64,000 nt of DNA from Pedobacter nyackensis (GTDB lineage: Bacteria; Bacteroidota; Bacteroidia; Sphingobacteriales; Sphingobacteriaceae), in NCBI RefSeq assembly GCF_900176505.1, contig NZ_FWYB01000014.1, forward strand, positions 1 to 64,000. Reading direction: 5' to 3'. Positions 27,414 through 36,292 of the stretch are shown piece by piece. The notes beneath the pieces are model-generated. The model was not told the DNA's origin. It saw only the letters and a program-made list of their open reading frames with translations, and did no database searches. The position numbers were made by a program, and so were the translations under genes. The number at the start of each line of letters is the position of its first letter. Position 1 is the first letter of the stretch.

Positions 27414-27938
27414 ATGAAAACATTATTAGTTTACCTGATCTGTTTATTCCCGGCCTTTGTAATGGCCCAGGATACCAAACCGGATGATCGCGGTTATAAA
27501 GTAAAAGTGGGAGATATTGTACCCAGTGATTTTAAACTGGTTTTATCCAACGGAAAAACGACTAGCCTATCCGAGTTGAAAGGAAAAGTAGTTGTTCTAC
27601 AGTTTACTGCCAGCTGGTGCGAGGTATGTCGCGAAGAAATGCCACACCTGGAAAAGGATGTATGGCAGGCTTATAAAGATAAAGGATTAATGTTGATCGG
27701 TGTAGATCGTGATGAGCCACTAAAAGTGGTACAAAAATTTGCGAAGGACATGAAGATCAGCTATCCATTGGCTCTTGATCCGAATGCAGATATCTTTGGC
27801 CGTTTTGCAGATAAAAAAAGTGGCGTAACCAGAAATGTAGTGATCGACCAGGAAGGAAAAATCGCTTACCTTACCCGTCTATACAACAAAGAAGAATTTG
27901 AAGGTATGCTTGCTGCAATTGATAAATTACTTAAATAA
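27414..27938 (+). CDS. Secreted TlpA-like thioredoxin/redoxin
   Basis: A 174-residue periplasmic protein with a signal peptide (cleavage near VMAQ) and one thioredoxin domain. The active site is W-C-E-V-C in the segment LQFTASWCEVCREEMPHL, followed by the cis-Pro region near GVTRNVVIDQEGKIAYL. Such proteins reduce disulfides or peroxides in the cell envelope. It ends the sigma-FecR-SusC-SusD operon, which contains no hydrolase. A thioredoxin partner suggests the imported ligand is a peptide, cofactor or disulfide-containing molecule rather than a plain glycan, or that the protein supports transporter folding; this is inference. A good terminator follows. Confidence 0.88.
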   Translation: MKTLLVYLICLFPAFVMAQDTKPDDRGYKVKVGDIVPSDFKLVLSNGKTTSLSELKGKVVVLQFTASWCEVCREEMPHLEKDVWQAYKDKGLMLIGVDRDEPLKVVQKFAKDMKISYPLALDPNADIFGRFADKKSGVTRNVVIDQEGKIAYLTRLYNKEEFEGMLAAIDKLLK

Positions 27939-27963
27939 CAGCAGATTTGAATAATTAATGAAA

Positions 27964-27990
27964 AGGCTAAGGGCATGCAGTCCTTAGCCT
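27964..27990 (+). terminator. Terminator of module 2
   Basis: AGGCTAAGG (27964-27972) and CCTTAGCCT (27982-27990) form a perfect 9-bp stem with a 9-base loop, followed by ATTTCATTTT. It lies 25 bp after the tlpA-like stop and marks the end of the plus-strand operon. Confidence 0.7.
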
Positions 27991-28081
27991 ATTTCATTTT
28001 CTAACCAATTGTGTGTGTTGGTATATGCTGAATTGAAAAAATCGCAATGATATTTCCTATAACGCTATTTCCCTTTAATAA

Positions 28082-28777
28082 TTATTCGTGGGTGTAGATC
28101 TTTTTCTTCTTTAGCTGTTGCTGAAATTTTGTTGCCTGTTTTTTAGAAAGTATAACCGGATTAAAAACAACCGCACTAAGTGGCACGTCATTCTTATCTG
28201 TAGCCATAGCATTGATGGCATCTGCCACCTCCATGCCTTCTACGATTTCACCAAAGATGGTATAGTCCTGGTCCAAATGCGGTGTCCCTCCTGCTGTTTT
28301 ATAAATTGCTCTCTGTGCTGCAGGAATCTTTCTGTTCTTTTTTTGTTCGATGGCATCCAGCTGTGCATCGGTTTGCTTTTTCCCTACTACCAGATAGATC
28401 TGTGTAAAGTAAGATGCTTTCTCCGCATTATCATCTCTGCCAGCTCCTAGCGCTCCTTTTTTATGGAATAGGTTTGGTTTAATTTCTGCCGCGAACCTTT
28501 TTGCACCAAGCTCCGGATGTCGCTTTTCTCTGTTTAGTATGGTATCGTCCAATTCTCCCCCCTGACTTACAAAGGATTTTATGACACGGTTAAATTCTGC
28601 ATTTTTATACCAACCCTTTTTTATCCCCGTCAAAAACATATCCCTGTGTTTTGGCGTTTCGTCGTACAACATAATGGTGATGTCATCTTTATTGGTCATA
28701 AAGCGCACAAAAGTAGATTGGGCTTTTACCTGTGTAACTAATAAAACCAGAAAAAGGGAAAATATAATTCTTTTCAT
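28082..28777 (-). CDS. Secreted cyclophilin-type peptidyl-prolyl isomerase
   Basis: A 231-residue protein with a signal peptide (cleavage near VKAQ). Cyclophilin features are ITIMLYDETPKHRDMFLTGIKKGWYKNAEFNRVIKSFVSQGGE near the start, KGALGAGRDDNAEKASYFTQIYLVVG in the middle, and DYTIFGEIVEGMEVADAINAM near the end. It probably assists protein folding in the periplasm. It lacks some of the usual catalytic FxxR-type surroundings but keeps FNRVI. It is a single gene, divergent from the Rpn-like gene. A -7-like TATCTTGG lies at 28799-28806. Confidence 0.88.
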   Translation of the reverse strand: MKRIIFSLFLVLLVTQVKAQSTFVRFMTNKDDITIMLYDETPKHRDMFLTGIKKGWYKNAEFNRVIKSFVSQGGELDDTILNREKRHPELGAKRFAAEIKPNLFHKKGALGAGRDDNAEKASYFTQIYLVVGKKQTDAQLDAIEQKKNRKIPAAQRAIYKTAGGTPHLDQDYTIFGEIVEGMEVADAINAMATDKNDVPLSAVVFNPVILSKKQATKFQQQLKKKKIYTHE

Positions 28778-28920
28778 AAGATCAGGAAATTTAATCAGCC
28801 AAGATACAATTCAATCAGCACCAGTTAAAATTCAGAGAAAAAAATAAAACATCTACTAAACCTTTACCTATTTCTAATTAAAGAAACATAGATTTCTCCT
28901 ATTTAATCAATTTACTACTT

Positions 28921-29796
28921 ATGACAGAAAAGACTAGCCGCTACATCGATCCATTAACTGATTTCGGGTTTAAGCATTTATTTGGAAATGAACCTGATAA
29001 AGATATTCTTATCGAATTTTTAAACGACCTTTTTCAAGGAGAAAAGATCATTATCGATCTTAGTTACAGCCCGACTGAACATGGAGGAAGTAATGCTAAA
29101 GAGAAAAAAGTACTTTTCGATCTAACCTGTACTGGCCAGGATGGCGAGCAATTTATTATTGAGATGCAGAGAACGGGACAGGAATTCTTTAAAGATAGGT
29201 GTGTATTTTACATGTCCAGACTGATCAGTGCACAACTACCAAGAGGAACTCAGGATTGGAATATACCATTAAAAGAAGTTTATCTCATAGGAATTATGGA
29301 GTTTCAGTTCAATAACATCAACAACAATTATTTGCATAACATAGCATTAACGAACACCGATACAGGTAAAGTTTTTTACAAAGGTATGGGTTACAAGTTC
29401 CTCGAATTACCTAACTTTGATAAACAGGAACATGAATTAGCGTCTGATCTGGACAAATGGCTTTATCTTCTAAAAAACTTAAGCCACCTGAATAAGATCC
29501 CGAGCTTCCTGGACAAAAGGATATTTCAAAAGATATTTAAAATTGCCGAAGTGAGCAAGTTAACCAAAGAGCAGCGAGAATTATACGAATCAGATGTGAA
29601 AGCTAAATCTGATTGGAAAGGTGGCATGGATTGGGCTAAGAAACAAGCTGCTGAACAAGCAGCCGAACAGGCAACCAAAGAAGCTACAAAACAAACTCAG
29701 ATCAACATTGCACTTAAAATGAAAAAAGATGGAATGTCTAATGAGGTAATAGCGAAATTCACTTCGCTTTCAATTGAAGAGATCGAAAAGCTATAG
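28921..29796 (+). CDS. Rpn-family PD-(D/E)XK nuclease-like protein (PDDEXK_2)
   Basis: A 291-residue protein of the recombination-promoting nuclease / putative transposase family. It starts with the family's signature MTEKTSRYIDPLTDFGFKHLFGNEPDKDILIEFLNDLF. The nuclease core shows a D followed by E-M-Q (FDLTCTGQDGEQFIIEMQR), fitting PD-(D/E)XK. The C-terminal part is a charged region with a short Ala/Glu/Gln repeat (KKQAAEQAAEQATKEATKQ) and a terminal helix that resembles the end module of Rpn proteins. Known members cut DNA and promote RecA-independent recombination; whether this copy is active cannot be told. No inverted repeats flank it. Confidence 0.85.
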   Translation: MTEKTSRYIDPLTDFGFKHLFGNEPDKDILIEFLNDLFQGEKIIIDLSYSPTEHGGSNAKEKKVLFDLTCTGQDGEQFIIEMQRTGQEFFKDRCVFYMSRLISAQLPRGTQDWNIPLKEVYLIGIMEFQFNNINNNYLHNIALTNTDTGKVFYKGMGYKFLELPNFDKQEHELASDLDKWLYLLKNLSHLNKIPSFLDKRIFQKIFKIAEVSKLTKEQRELYESDVKAKSDWKGGMDWAKKQAAEQAAEQATKEATKQTQINIALKMKKDGMSNEVIAKFTSLSIEEIEKL

Positions 29797-29871
29797 CACA
29801 CCAAGATTAAATGATGAGCAGAAGGTCACATCTAAAATAATTTGCTATTTTTATGTAAACCCCATCGGCTC

Positions 29872-30228
29872 ATGGATAACGTGCTCCAATTTATATCCGA
29901 GATCATCAGCTACGTCAGTATCGCTATTATCTGTTATGGCGCTGCACTTGGTTTGCTGAAATTTATCAGCAACGAGGTCAACCGACTCAAGAATACCTTT
30001 TCACTGGCCAAAACCATTCAAATCAAAATAGAAGTAGGTTATTATCTATTACTTGGTTTAGAGTTTCTGATTGCATCAGACATTATTGATACCATCCTTA
30101 ATCCATCATTCGAGGATTTGGGAATATTGGCAGGAACTGTAGTAATCAGGACAGGTTTATCTTATTTCCTTAACAGGGAAATTGAAGACATTGCTGAAAA
30201 CGGTCCAATAGAAGAAGATAAAAATTAA
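29872..30228 (+). CDS. DUF1622 small membrane protein
   Basis: About 118 residues from ATG 29872 (MDNVLQFISEII); an upstream ATG at 29842 would add ten residues unlike the family. Three hydrophobic segments are visible: YVSIAIICYGAALGLLKFI, VGYYLLLGLEFLIASDIIDTIL and ILAGTVVIRTGLSYFLNREI. The arrangement and the middle EFLIASDI--T segment fit DUF1622. Function is unknown; it should be an inner-membrane protein. A bidirectional terminator follows its stop. Confidence 0.75.
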   Translation: MDNVLQFISEIISYVSIAIICYGAALGLLKFISNEVNRLKNTFSLAKTIQIKIEVGYYLLLGLEFLIASDIIDTILNPSFEDLGILAGTVVIRTGLSYFLNREIEDIAENGPIEEDKN

Positions 30229-30262
30229 TAAGGCCACCTGTTTCAATAACAGATGGCCTTAT
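30228..30262. terminator. Bidirectional terminator between DUF1622 and the polysaccharide locus
   Basis: A 15-bp stem with one mismatch (ATAAGGCCACCTGTT at 30228-30242, AACAGATGGCCTTAT at 30248-30262) and a 5-base loop between two convergent genes. It can serve both the DUF1622 gene and the last GH92 gene of the long minus-strand operon. Confidence 0.75.
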
Positions 30263-30280
30263 CATACTATTTTCAATTAC

Positions 30281-32485
30281 CTAAAGCGGTCGATCTTTTA
30301 ATGCAACACCCCAGGTTGTAGAGGGCTTGTCAGCCATATAAAGAACCAACTCACCACCATTAACAATCGTCTGATGCTGCAAATAGGATTTGGTATAACT
30401 TTTACCATTCAATACTGCTTTAACGATGTATTTATTGCGGTTGCTGCTACCAACTACCTTAATATGAAACTTTTTATTGCCGGCTAAAGTGATCACTGCA
30501 TCATCTACTGTAGGAGATCCAAAAATATAAACTCCGTTTGCAGGATTAAGCGGATAAAAGCCAAGTGCAGAATAAATATACCAGGATGACATTTGTCCTA
30601 AATCTTCGTTACCACATAAGCCATCAGGTTTTACAGTGTACAAGGAGTCTGTTACCTTACGAACAACATCAGCTGTTTTCCATGGTTGGCCGGCAAAAGC
30701 ATACAGATAAGGGATATGATGATTAGGTTCATTGCCATGTGCATACTGTCCGATTAAACCGGTAATATCAGGAGAACTACCTTCAGTCATTGCAGAGCTT
30801 ATGCTAAACAAAGAATCCAGTCTATTAATAAAACCTTTCTCTCCGCCAAACAATTTGATTAAGCCTTTAGGATCCTGAGGTACCAGCCAGGTATACTGCC
30901 ATGCATTTCCTTCCGTGTAATCATCCTCTCTATGCTTAGAAGCAACAGGATCAAAAGGCGTACGCCAATTGCCATTTTCTAACTTACCACGCATAAAACC
31001 TGTCTGCTTATCAAAATACATGGCATACAAACCAGCTCTTTTACTAAAATAAACGTAATCATCAGTTTTACCCATACGCTTAGCCATCTGGGCGATACAC
31101 CAGTCATCGATTGCATACTCAAGCCCTTTAGCTACAGCCTCAATTACTTTATCGGCAGGTATATACTTTAGCTTTTGGGCGTAATCTATACCATCAACCT
31201 TTTGCATTGCGCTATGTTTTGCAGCCTCATAAGCAAGATTTGCATCAAAACCTTTAAAGCCCTTTAAATAAGCATCAGCAATAATTGGAACGGCATGGTA
31301 ACCGATCATTGTATTGGTTTCATTTCCCATTAAATGCCATACAGGAAGTTTTCCCTGCTGCTTGTAAATCGCAAGAAATGAATTAACAATATCTGAGACC
31401 TTTTCAGGGTGCAAAATGGTGTACAAAGGATGAAAAGCTCTATAGGTATCCCATAAGGAGAAAGTAGTATAATTGGTAAAATCAGCTTTTGGATACACCT
31501 TTTTGTCTGTACCTCTGTAATCGCCATTTACATCATTAAATAATGATGGAGCGAACATGGTATGGTACATTGCGGTATAAAATTTTTTAAGCGTTGGAGC
31601 ATCTGCCTTGATCGCTATTTTGCTCAGTTCTTTATTCCATTTACGATCTGCAGTTGCCCTTACTTTATCAAAATCCCAATGAGGAATCTCTGTATTTAAG
31701 TTTAGTAATGCATTTTCATAGCTAACTGGTGAAAGACCAACTTTAAGCTTTAACACAGCATTATTGATGGTGTTAAAAGTTATCACAGCTTTGATTCGTT
31801 TACCTTCTGCTTCAGTACCATTTAGTGCAGTAAGGCTATCCGTTAGCTTTATACCAGAAAGTGGTTGAGATAATTTGACTGCGAAATACAAGCGCTGATC
31901 ATTTGCCCAACCTTTAGAAAAACGGTAACCAACCAGCGTAGTTGCATCGATTTGCTTTACATAGGTCTTTGTAGGCGTGTCCCAGCCCAAACCTGTACTT
32001 AAATCGAGCATGATATGCGGGTTATCCTGCGCTTTAAAAGTGTATTGATGAAAGCCTACCCTTTCTGATGCTGTGAGCTCGGCCTTTATCTGATATTTAT
32101 CTAGTTGCACACTATAATATCCAGCGCGACTAACCTCATTCTCATGTAAAAAAGTAGAAACGTAATCGGCCTGAGCCGGACCGGTAGCCGGCATAACCAG
32201 AATATCATTCAGGTCACCTATCCCTGTTCCACTTAAATGGGTATGGGTGAAACCTGTAATGGTGTTGCTTACATAATTATAACCACTGCACCAATCCCAT
32301 CCGCCAAAAACATTCGCTGGTCCTAGCTGCACGGCCCCAAAAGGAACGTTTGCACCTACAAATACATGTCCATGTGCTGCAGAACCAATAAGCGGGTCTA
32401 CATATTTGGTCAGATTTGTTTGTGCCGTTGCACAGAAATTGGCAACAAAACCACAAATGAGCGTAAAGGAAAATATCTTCTTCAT
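30281..32485 (-). CDS. GH92 exo-alpha-mannosidase (first of two)
   Basis: A 734-residue secreted enzyme of glycoside hydrolase family 92, calcium-dependent exo-alpha-mannosidases. Signal peptide ends near ATAQ. The N-terminal beta-sandwich begins NLTKYVDPLIGSAAHGHVFVGANVPFGAVQLGP. The (alpha/alpha)6 domain shows SLWDTYRAFHPLYTILHP, the HREDDYTEGNAWQYTW block and GLCGNEDLGQMSSWYIYSALGFYPLNPA. It is the last gene of the locus, 19 bp after the symporter gene. It should trim alpha-1,2-, alpha-1,3- or alpha-1,4-linked mannose from N-glycans or mannan; linkage cannot be read. Confidence 0.93.
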   Translation of the reverse strand: MKKIFSFTLICGFVANFCATAQTNLTKYVDPLIGSAAHGHVFVGANVPFGAVQLGPANVFGGWDWCSGYNYVSNTITGFTHTHLSGTGIGDLNDILVMPATGPAQADYVSTFLHENEVSRAGYYSVQLDKYQIKAELTASERVGFHQYTFKAQDNPHIMLDLSTGLGWDTPTKTYVKQIDATTLVGYRFSKGWANDQRLYFAVKLSQPLSGIKLTDSLTALNGTEAEGKRIKAVITFNTINNAVLKLKVGLSPVSYENALLNLNTEIPHWDFDKVRATADRKWNKELSKIAIKADAPTLKKFYTAMYHTMFAPSLFNDVNGDYRGTDKKVYPKADFTNYTTFSLWDTYRAFHPLYTILHPEKVSDIVNSFLAIYKQQGKLPVWHLMGNETNTMIGYHAVPIIADAYLKGFKGFDANLAYEAAKHSAMQKVDGIDYAQKLKYIPADKVIEAVAKGLEYAIDDWCIAQMAKRMGKTDDYVYFSKRAGLYAMYFDKQTGFMRGKLENGNWRTPFDPVASKHREDDYTEGNAWQYTWLVPQDPKGLIKLFGGEKGFINRLDSLFSISSAMTEGSSPDITGLIGQYAHGNEPNHHIPYLYAFAGQPWKTADVVRKVTDSLYTVKPDGLCGNEDLGQMSSWYIYSALGFYPLNPANGVYIFGSPTVDDAVITLAGNKKFHIKVVGSSNRNKYIVKAVLNGKSYTKSYLQHQTIVNGGELVLYMADKPSTTWGVALKDRPL

Positions 32486-32504
32486 CTTATATGCAAAATT
32501 GAAA

Positions 32505-33938
32505 TTAATGACCAGAAGTGGTTGCCTTTTCTAATTCAAACTCAACAGACTTAAATTTCTTCATGCAGAACAAGCCGAAATAGGTAATGTACACATAGCA
32601 AACTACCGGTATCAAAAAGGAGAGTTGGATACCTACGGTATCTGCCAAACTACCTTGCAATGGTGGAATTACTGCACCACCCAAAATAGCCATAACCAAT
32701 AAGGAAGATCCCTGACTTTTATACTCACCCAAACCTGATATAGATAGGGTAAAAATGTTAGACCACATGATTGAATTGAACAATCCAACACCAACAAGAC
32801 ACCACATAGATAACGCACCACCAGTCATTACTGTAACCAGCAACAATACAATATTGACAGTAGCGAATAACGACAACATTAAAGCCGGACTTGATTTACC
32901 GATGGTAAAACCGATTAAATTGGCGGCAATAAACAACAGGAACCATTGCATCTGTTCGAAACTAAGGTCTACAATCGCATAGATCAAAACGAACAATCCA
33001 ACGCACACCAACACCATATACAGCATTTTTTTACCTTGACTAAGCGCATCACTCATAGATATTGCACCAAGGAACCTACCGATCATTGCTCCACCCCAAT
33101 ACAGAGAAAGGAAGTTTTTTGCCACAGTTTCTTTCATTCCGGTGATATCGCCATGCTCTAAAAAGCTGATCATAAAACTACCTATGGTTACTTCTGCACC
33201 TACATAAAAAAAGATCGCAAAAGCCCCTCTTTTAAGCTGAGGGAAACGTAAAGCGCCCAAACCATCTAATTCCGACTCATGACCTTTAAAAGCAGGTAAT
33301 TTCACTTTATAAATAAAAAAAGTAAGCAATACAAAAACACCGAAAAAGATAAGGTAAGGCATTTTAGTAGCCTCTGCAGACAGGGTCCCTTCTGTAGCGA
33401 AGAAATGGAAAATTAAATAACCACCCAATATTGGTGCTATTGTGGTACCAAAAGAGTTAAAAGCCTGTACGAGGTTTAACCTACCCGAAGCTGTACTTTC
33501 TTTTCCGAGTAAAGAAACATATGGATTGGCAGTGATTTGCAATAAGGTAAATCCTAAACCAAGTACAAAGAATGCAGCTAAAAACAAACCATAAACAGAA
33601 AGTGTTGCTGCCGGATAAAACATCAAACAACCAAGGGCTGAAATAATTAAACCGAGCAACAAACCGTTCTTATAGCCGATTTTATTGATCGGATCTCCTT
33701 TAAAATAAGAGATCAGGAAATAAATTAATGAACCGGTAAAATAGGCACCAAAAAAACAAAACTGCACCAGCATTGCTTCTAAATAAGACAATACAAACAG
33801 TCCCTTTAAATGCGGAATTAAAATATCATTCATGCAGGTAATAAAACCCCACATAAAGAATAGAAAGGTTAAAGAGATTAATGGTGTGGTATAACTTTGC
33901 CCGGATTGAGCACTTTCATTTGAATCAGTATGCTTCAT
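32505..33938 (-). CDS. FucP-type sugar:proton symporter (MFS)
   Basis: A 477-residue inner-membrane transporter of the fucose/glucose/galactose MFS group with about 12 hydrophobic segments. The first helix contains TFLFFMWGFITCMNDILIPHLKG, the hallmark of this family, and LLQITANPYVSLLG lies in the fourth segment. Situated among alpha-mannosidase and fucosidase genes, it probably takes up a released monosaccharide such as mannose, fucose or N-acetylglucosamine from the periplasm; which one is inference. Gaps to neighbours are 19 and 48 bp. Confidence 0.9.
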   Translation of the reverse strand: MKHTDSNESAQSGQSYTTPLISLTFLFFMWGFITCMNDILIPHLKGLFVLSYLEAMLVQFCFFGAYFTGSLIYFLISYFKGDPINKIGYKNGLLLGLIISALGCLMFYPAATLSVYGLFLAAFFVLGLGFTLLQITANPYVSLLGKESTASGRLNLVQAFNSFGTTIAPILGGYLIFHFFATEGTLSAEATKMPYLIFFGVFVLLTFFIYKVKLPAFKGHESELDGLGALRFPQLKRGAFAIFFYVGAEVTIGSFMISFLEHGDITGMKETVAKNFLSLYWGGAMIGRFLGAISMSDALSQGKKMLYMVLVCVGLFVLIYAIVDLSFEQMQWFLLFIAANLIGFTIGKSSPALMLSLFATVNIVLLLVTVMTGGALSMWCLVGVGLFNSIMWSNIFTLSISGLGEYKSQGSSLLVMAILGGAVIPPLQGSLADTVGIQLSFLIPVVCYVYITYFGLFCMKKFKSVEFELEKATTSGH

Positions 33939-33986
33939 TTGTATGTAGTTTAAATCGTATTATTATTAAATCAGTATATTATGGTT

Positions 33987-36269
33987 TTACTCCTCAGATA
34001 ACGAATAAGGCTGATCTGAAGTTGCAGCTCCTCTGTTTAAGTTAGGTTTGGCCGACATATTGAATTTTAATGTACCTCCATTTAAAAGGGTTGAATGATC
34101 TAACCAATTCTTTGTCCATTGCTTTCCATTTAAAGTCATACTGCTAACATAAGGCGTATTCGCTTGGTTATTCTCGGCAGAGATAATCATTTTTTTTCCA
34201 TTTTCTAAGGTTAGGGTTACTTTTTTAAACAAAGGTGCCCCTATTACATACTGACCCGCAGCAGGACATACCGGATAAAAACCCATTGCCGAGAAGACAT
34301 ACCAGGCAGAAGTTTGCCCATTATCTTCATCTCCGCAATAACCATCAGGTGCGGAATTGTACAGTTTATTCATGATTTCTCTTGTCCAATACTGAGTTTT
34401 CCATGGTTGTCCGGAATAAGCGTACAAATAGGGTACATGCTGGATGGGCTGGTTTCCGTGTGCATACTGCCCCATATTCACAATCTGCATCTCTCTAATT
34501 TCGTGAATAACCTGTCCATAATAACTATCGTCAAAAACAGGAGGCAGTATAAATATAGAGTCAAGCTTAGTGTTGAATTTTTCTTTGCCACCCATCAGAT
34601 TAATAAGGCCTTTAACATCATGAAAAACACTCCATGAATAATGCCAGCTGTTGCCTTCTGTAAAAGCATCCCCCCATTTGAAAGGGTTGAAAGGAGTGGC
34701 AAAAGAACCATCCTTATTTTTACCGCGCATTAACCCACTAGATGGGTCAAATAGCTTTTTATAGTTCAAACTTCTGCTTTTATACAGATCTGTTTCTGCC
34801 TTTGGACGCCCCAATGCTTTCCCTAATTTATAAATAGCAAAATCATCGTAAGCATATTCCAGTGTCCTTGCCGCATTTTCGTTAATACCTACATTGTATG
34901 GCACATAACCCAATTCATTATAAAAAGGAGCACCTCTTCTTCCAACAGCGTCCATCGGACCTTCGTTGTTTGCGCCATGAATCAAGGCGTCATATAAGGT
35001 ATTGATGTCATAACCTCTTAACCCTTTCAGGTAAGCCTCAGCAACTACTGAAGCAGAATTATTACCGATCATTACATTGGCATAACCAGGGCTCGACCAT
35101 TCCGGCAGCCATCCTCCTTCTTTATAGCAATTAACCAAACCTTCCTGCATTTCTGTATTGATACCAGGATATACCAGGTTTAAGAATGGATAAAGCGCAC
35201 GAAAAGTATCCCAGAAGCCTGTTCCGGCAAACATACGGCCGGGAAGTACTTTCCCATTATACGGACTGTAATGAATAGGCTCCCCCTTTGCATTAATCTC
35301 ATATAGTTTGTTTGGAAACATCAGCATCCTGTATAAGCAGGAATAAAAGGTACGAGTTTGTTCTTCCGTTCCACCTTCTACAGCTAAACGACTCATCGCC
35401 TTGTTCCAGGAGGATTTTGCCTTTTGCTTAGTTTGATCAAAATTGTCTTTGCTCAACTCCCGCTGCAAGTTGAGTTCAGCCTGTTCCATGCTTACAAAAG
35501 AAGATGCTACCCGCAGGTTAACTTTTTCTCCTTTATTGGTTTTAAAACCGATTACAGCAAGGGCATGCTCAGCCGAAATCTCTAATGAACGACTTTCTTT
35601 TTTATCGGCATAAGTTTTAGCCAGACTAAAAGCCTTATCAGAATAAATGACAAAATAATTTTTAAAATTGACTAATGATCCAGCCGCATACTTAGTAGAA
35701 TAGCCGATAATTTTATGCTCCGAGGGAATAATTTTAATATACGATCCTTTGTCAAAAGCATCTATCACCACAAATGAACTATCACTTTTAGGGTAGGTAA
35801 ATCTAAATTGTGCTGCACGCTCTGTTGGGGTAAGTTCGGCAGTAACATCATGATCGGCCAGGTAAACGCTATAATAATAAGGTTTAGTGACCTCAGTTTT
35901 ATGTGAAAACCAACTAGCCCTATCATCCTGGTTAACCTTTAAACGTCCGGTAACCGGCATGATAGAGAACTGACCATAATCGTTCATCCATGGCGAAGGC
36001 TGATGCGTTTGTTTAAAACCTCTGATACGATAAGCATCATAGGTGTATTGCCAGCCATCCCCCATTTTACCGGTCTGCGGCACCCAAAAATTCATTCCCC
36101 AGGGAACAGCAACTGCGGGATAAGTATTCCCGTTCGAAAGCTGGTAGCTAGAGTTTGTGCCCATAAGGGTATTAACCCACTCTTCGGGCTCATTGATTTT
36201 TAGTCCCTGAGCATTGGCGTGTATGGCAATCCCTAAAAACAGCGCAGTTATGGCAATTATCTTATTCAT
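33987..36269 (-). CDS. GH92 exo-alpha-mannosidase (second of two)
   Basis: About 760 residues from ATG 36269 (MNKIIAITALFLG), with signal peptide ending near ANAQG. GH92 landmarks: EWVNTLMGTNSSYQLSNGNTYPAV near the start, GFWDTFRALYPFLNLVYPG, GDAFTEGNSWHYSWSV, and GYCGDEDNGQTSAWYVFSAMGFYPVCPA near the end. Its start block differs clearly from that of the other GH92 here (no HVFVGANVPFG), placing it in another subgroup and suggesting a different mannose linkage. It lies 23 bp after the GH125 gene and 48 bp before the symporter gene. Confidence 0.93.
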   Translation of the reverse strand: MNKIIAITALFLGIAIHANAQGLKINEPEEWVNTLMGTNSSYQLSNGNTYPAVAVPWGMNFWVPQTGKMGDGWQYTYDAYRIRGFKQTHQPSPWMNDYGQFSIMPVTGRLKVNQDDRASWFSHKTEVTKPYYYSVYLADHDVTAELTPTERAAQFRFTYPKSDSSFVVIDAFDKGSYIKIIPSEHKIIGYSTKYAAGSLVNFKNYFVIYSDKAFSLAKTYADKKESRSLEISAEHALAVIGFKTNKGEKVNLRVASSFVSMEQAELNLQRELSKDNFDQTKQKAKSSWNKAMSRLAVEGGTEEQTRTFYSCLYRMLMFPNKLYEINAKGEPIHYSPYNGKVLPGRMFAGTGFWDTFRALYPFLNLVYPGINTEMQEGLVNCYKEGGWLPEWSSPGYANVMIGNNSASVVAEAYLKGLRGYDINTLYDALIHGANNEGPMDAVGRRGAPFYNELGYVPYNVGINENAARTLEYAYDDFAIYKLGKALGRPKAETDLYKSRSLNYKKLFDPSSGLMRGKNKDGSFATPFNPFKWGDAFTEGNSWHYSWSVFHDVKGLINLMGGKEKFNTKLDSIFILPPVFDDSYYGQVIHEIREMQIVNMGQYAHGNQPIQHVPYLYAYSGQPWKTQYWTREIMNKLYNSAPDGYCGDEDNGQTSAWYVFSAMGFYPVCPAAGQYVIGAPLFKKVTLTLENGKKMIISAENNQANTPYVSSMTLNGKQWTKNWLDHSTLLNGGTLKFNMSAKPNLNRGAATSDQPYSLSEE

Positions 36270-36292
36270 CTTAATAACATTACACATTATAA

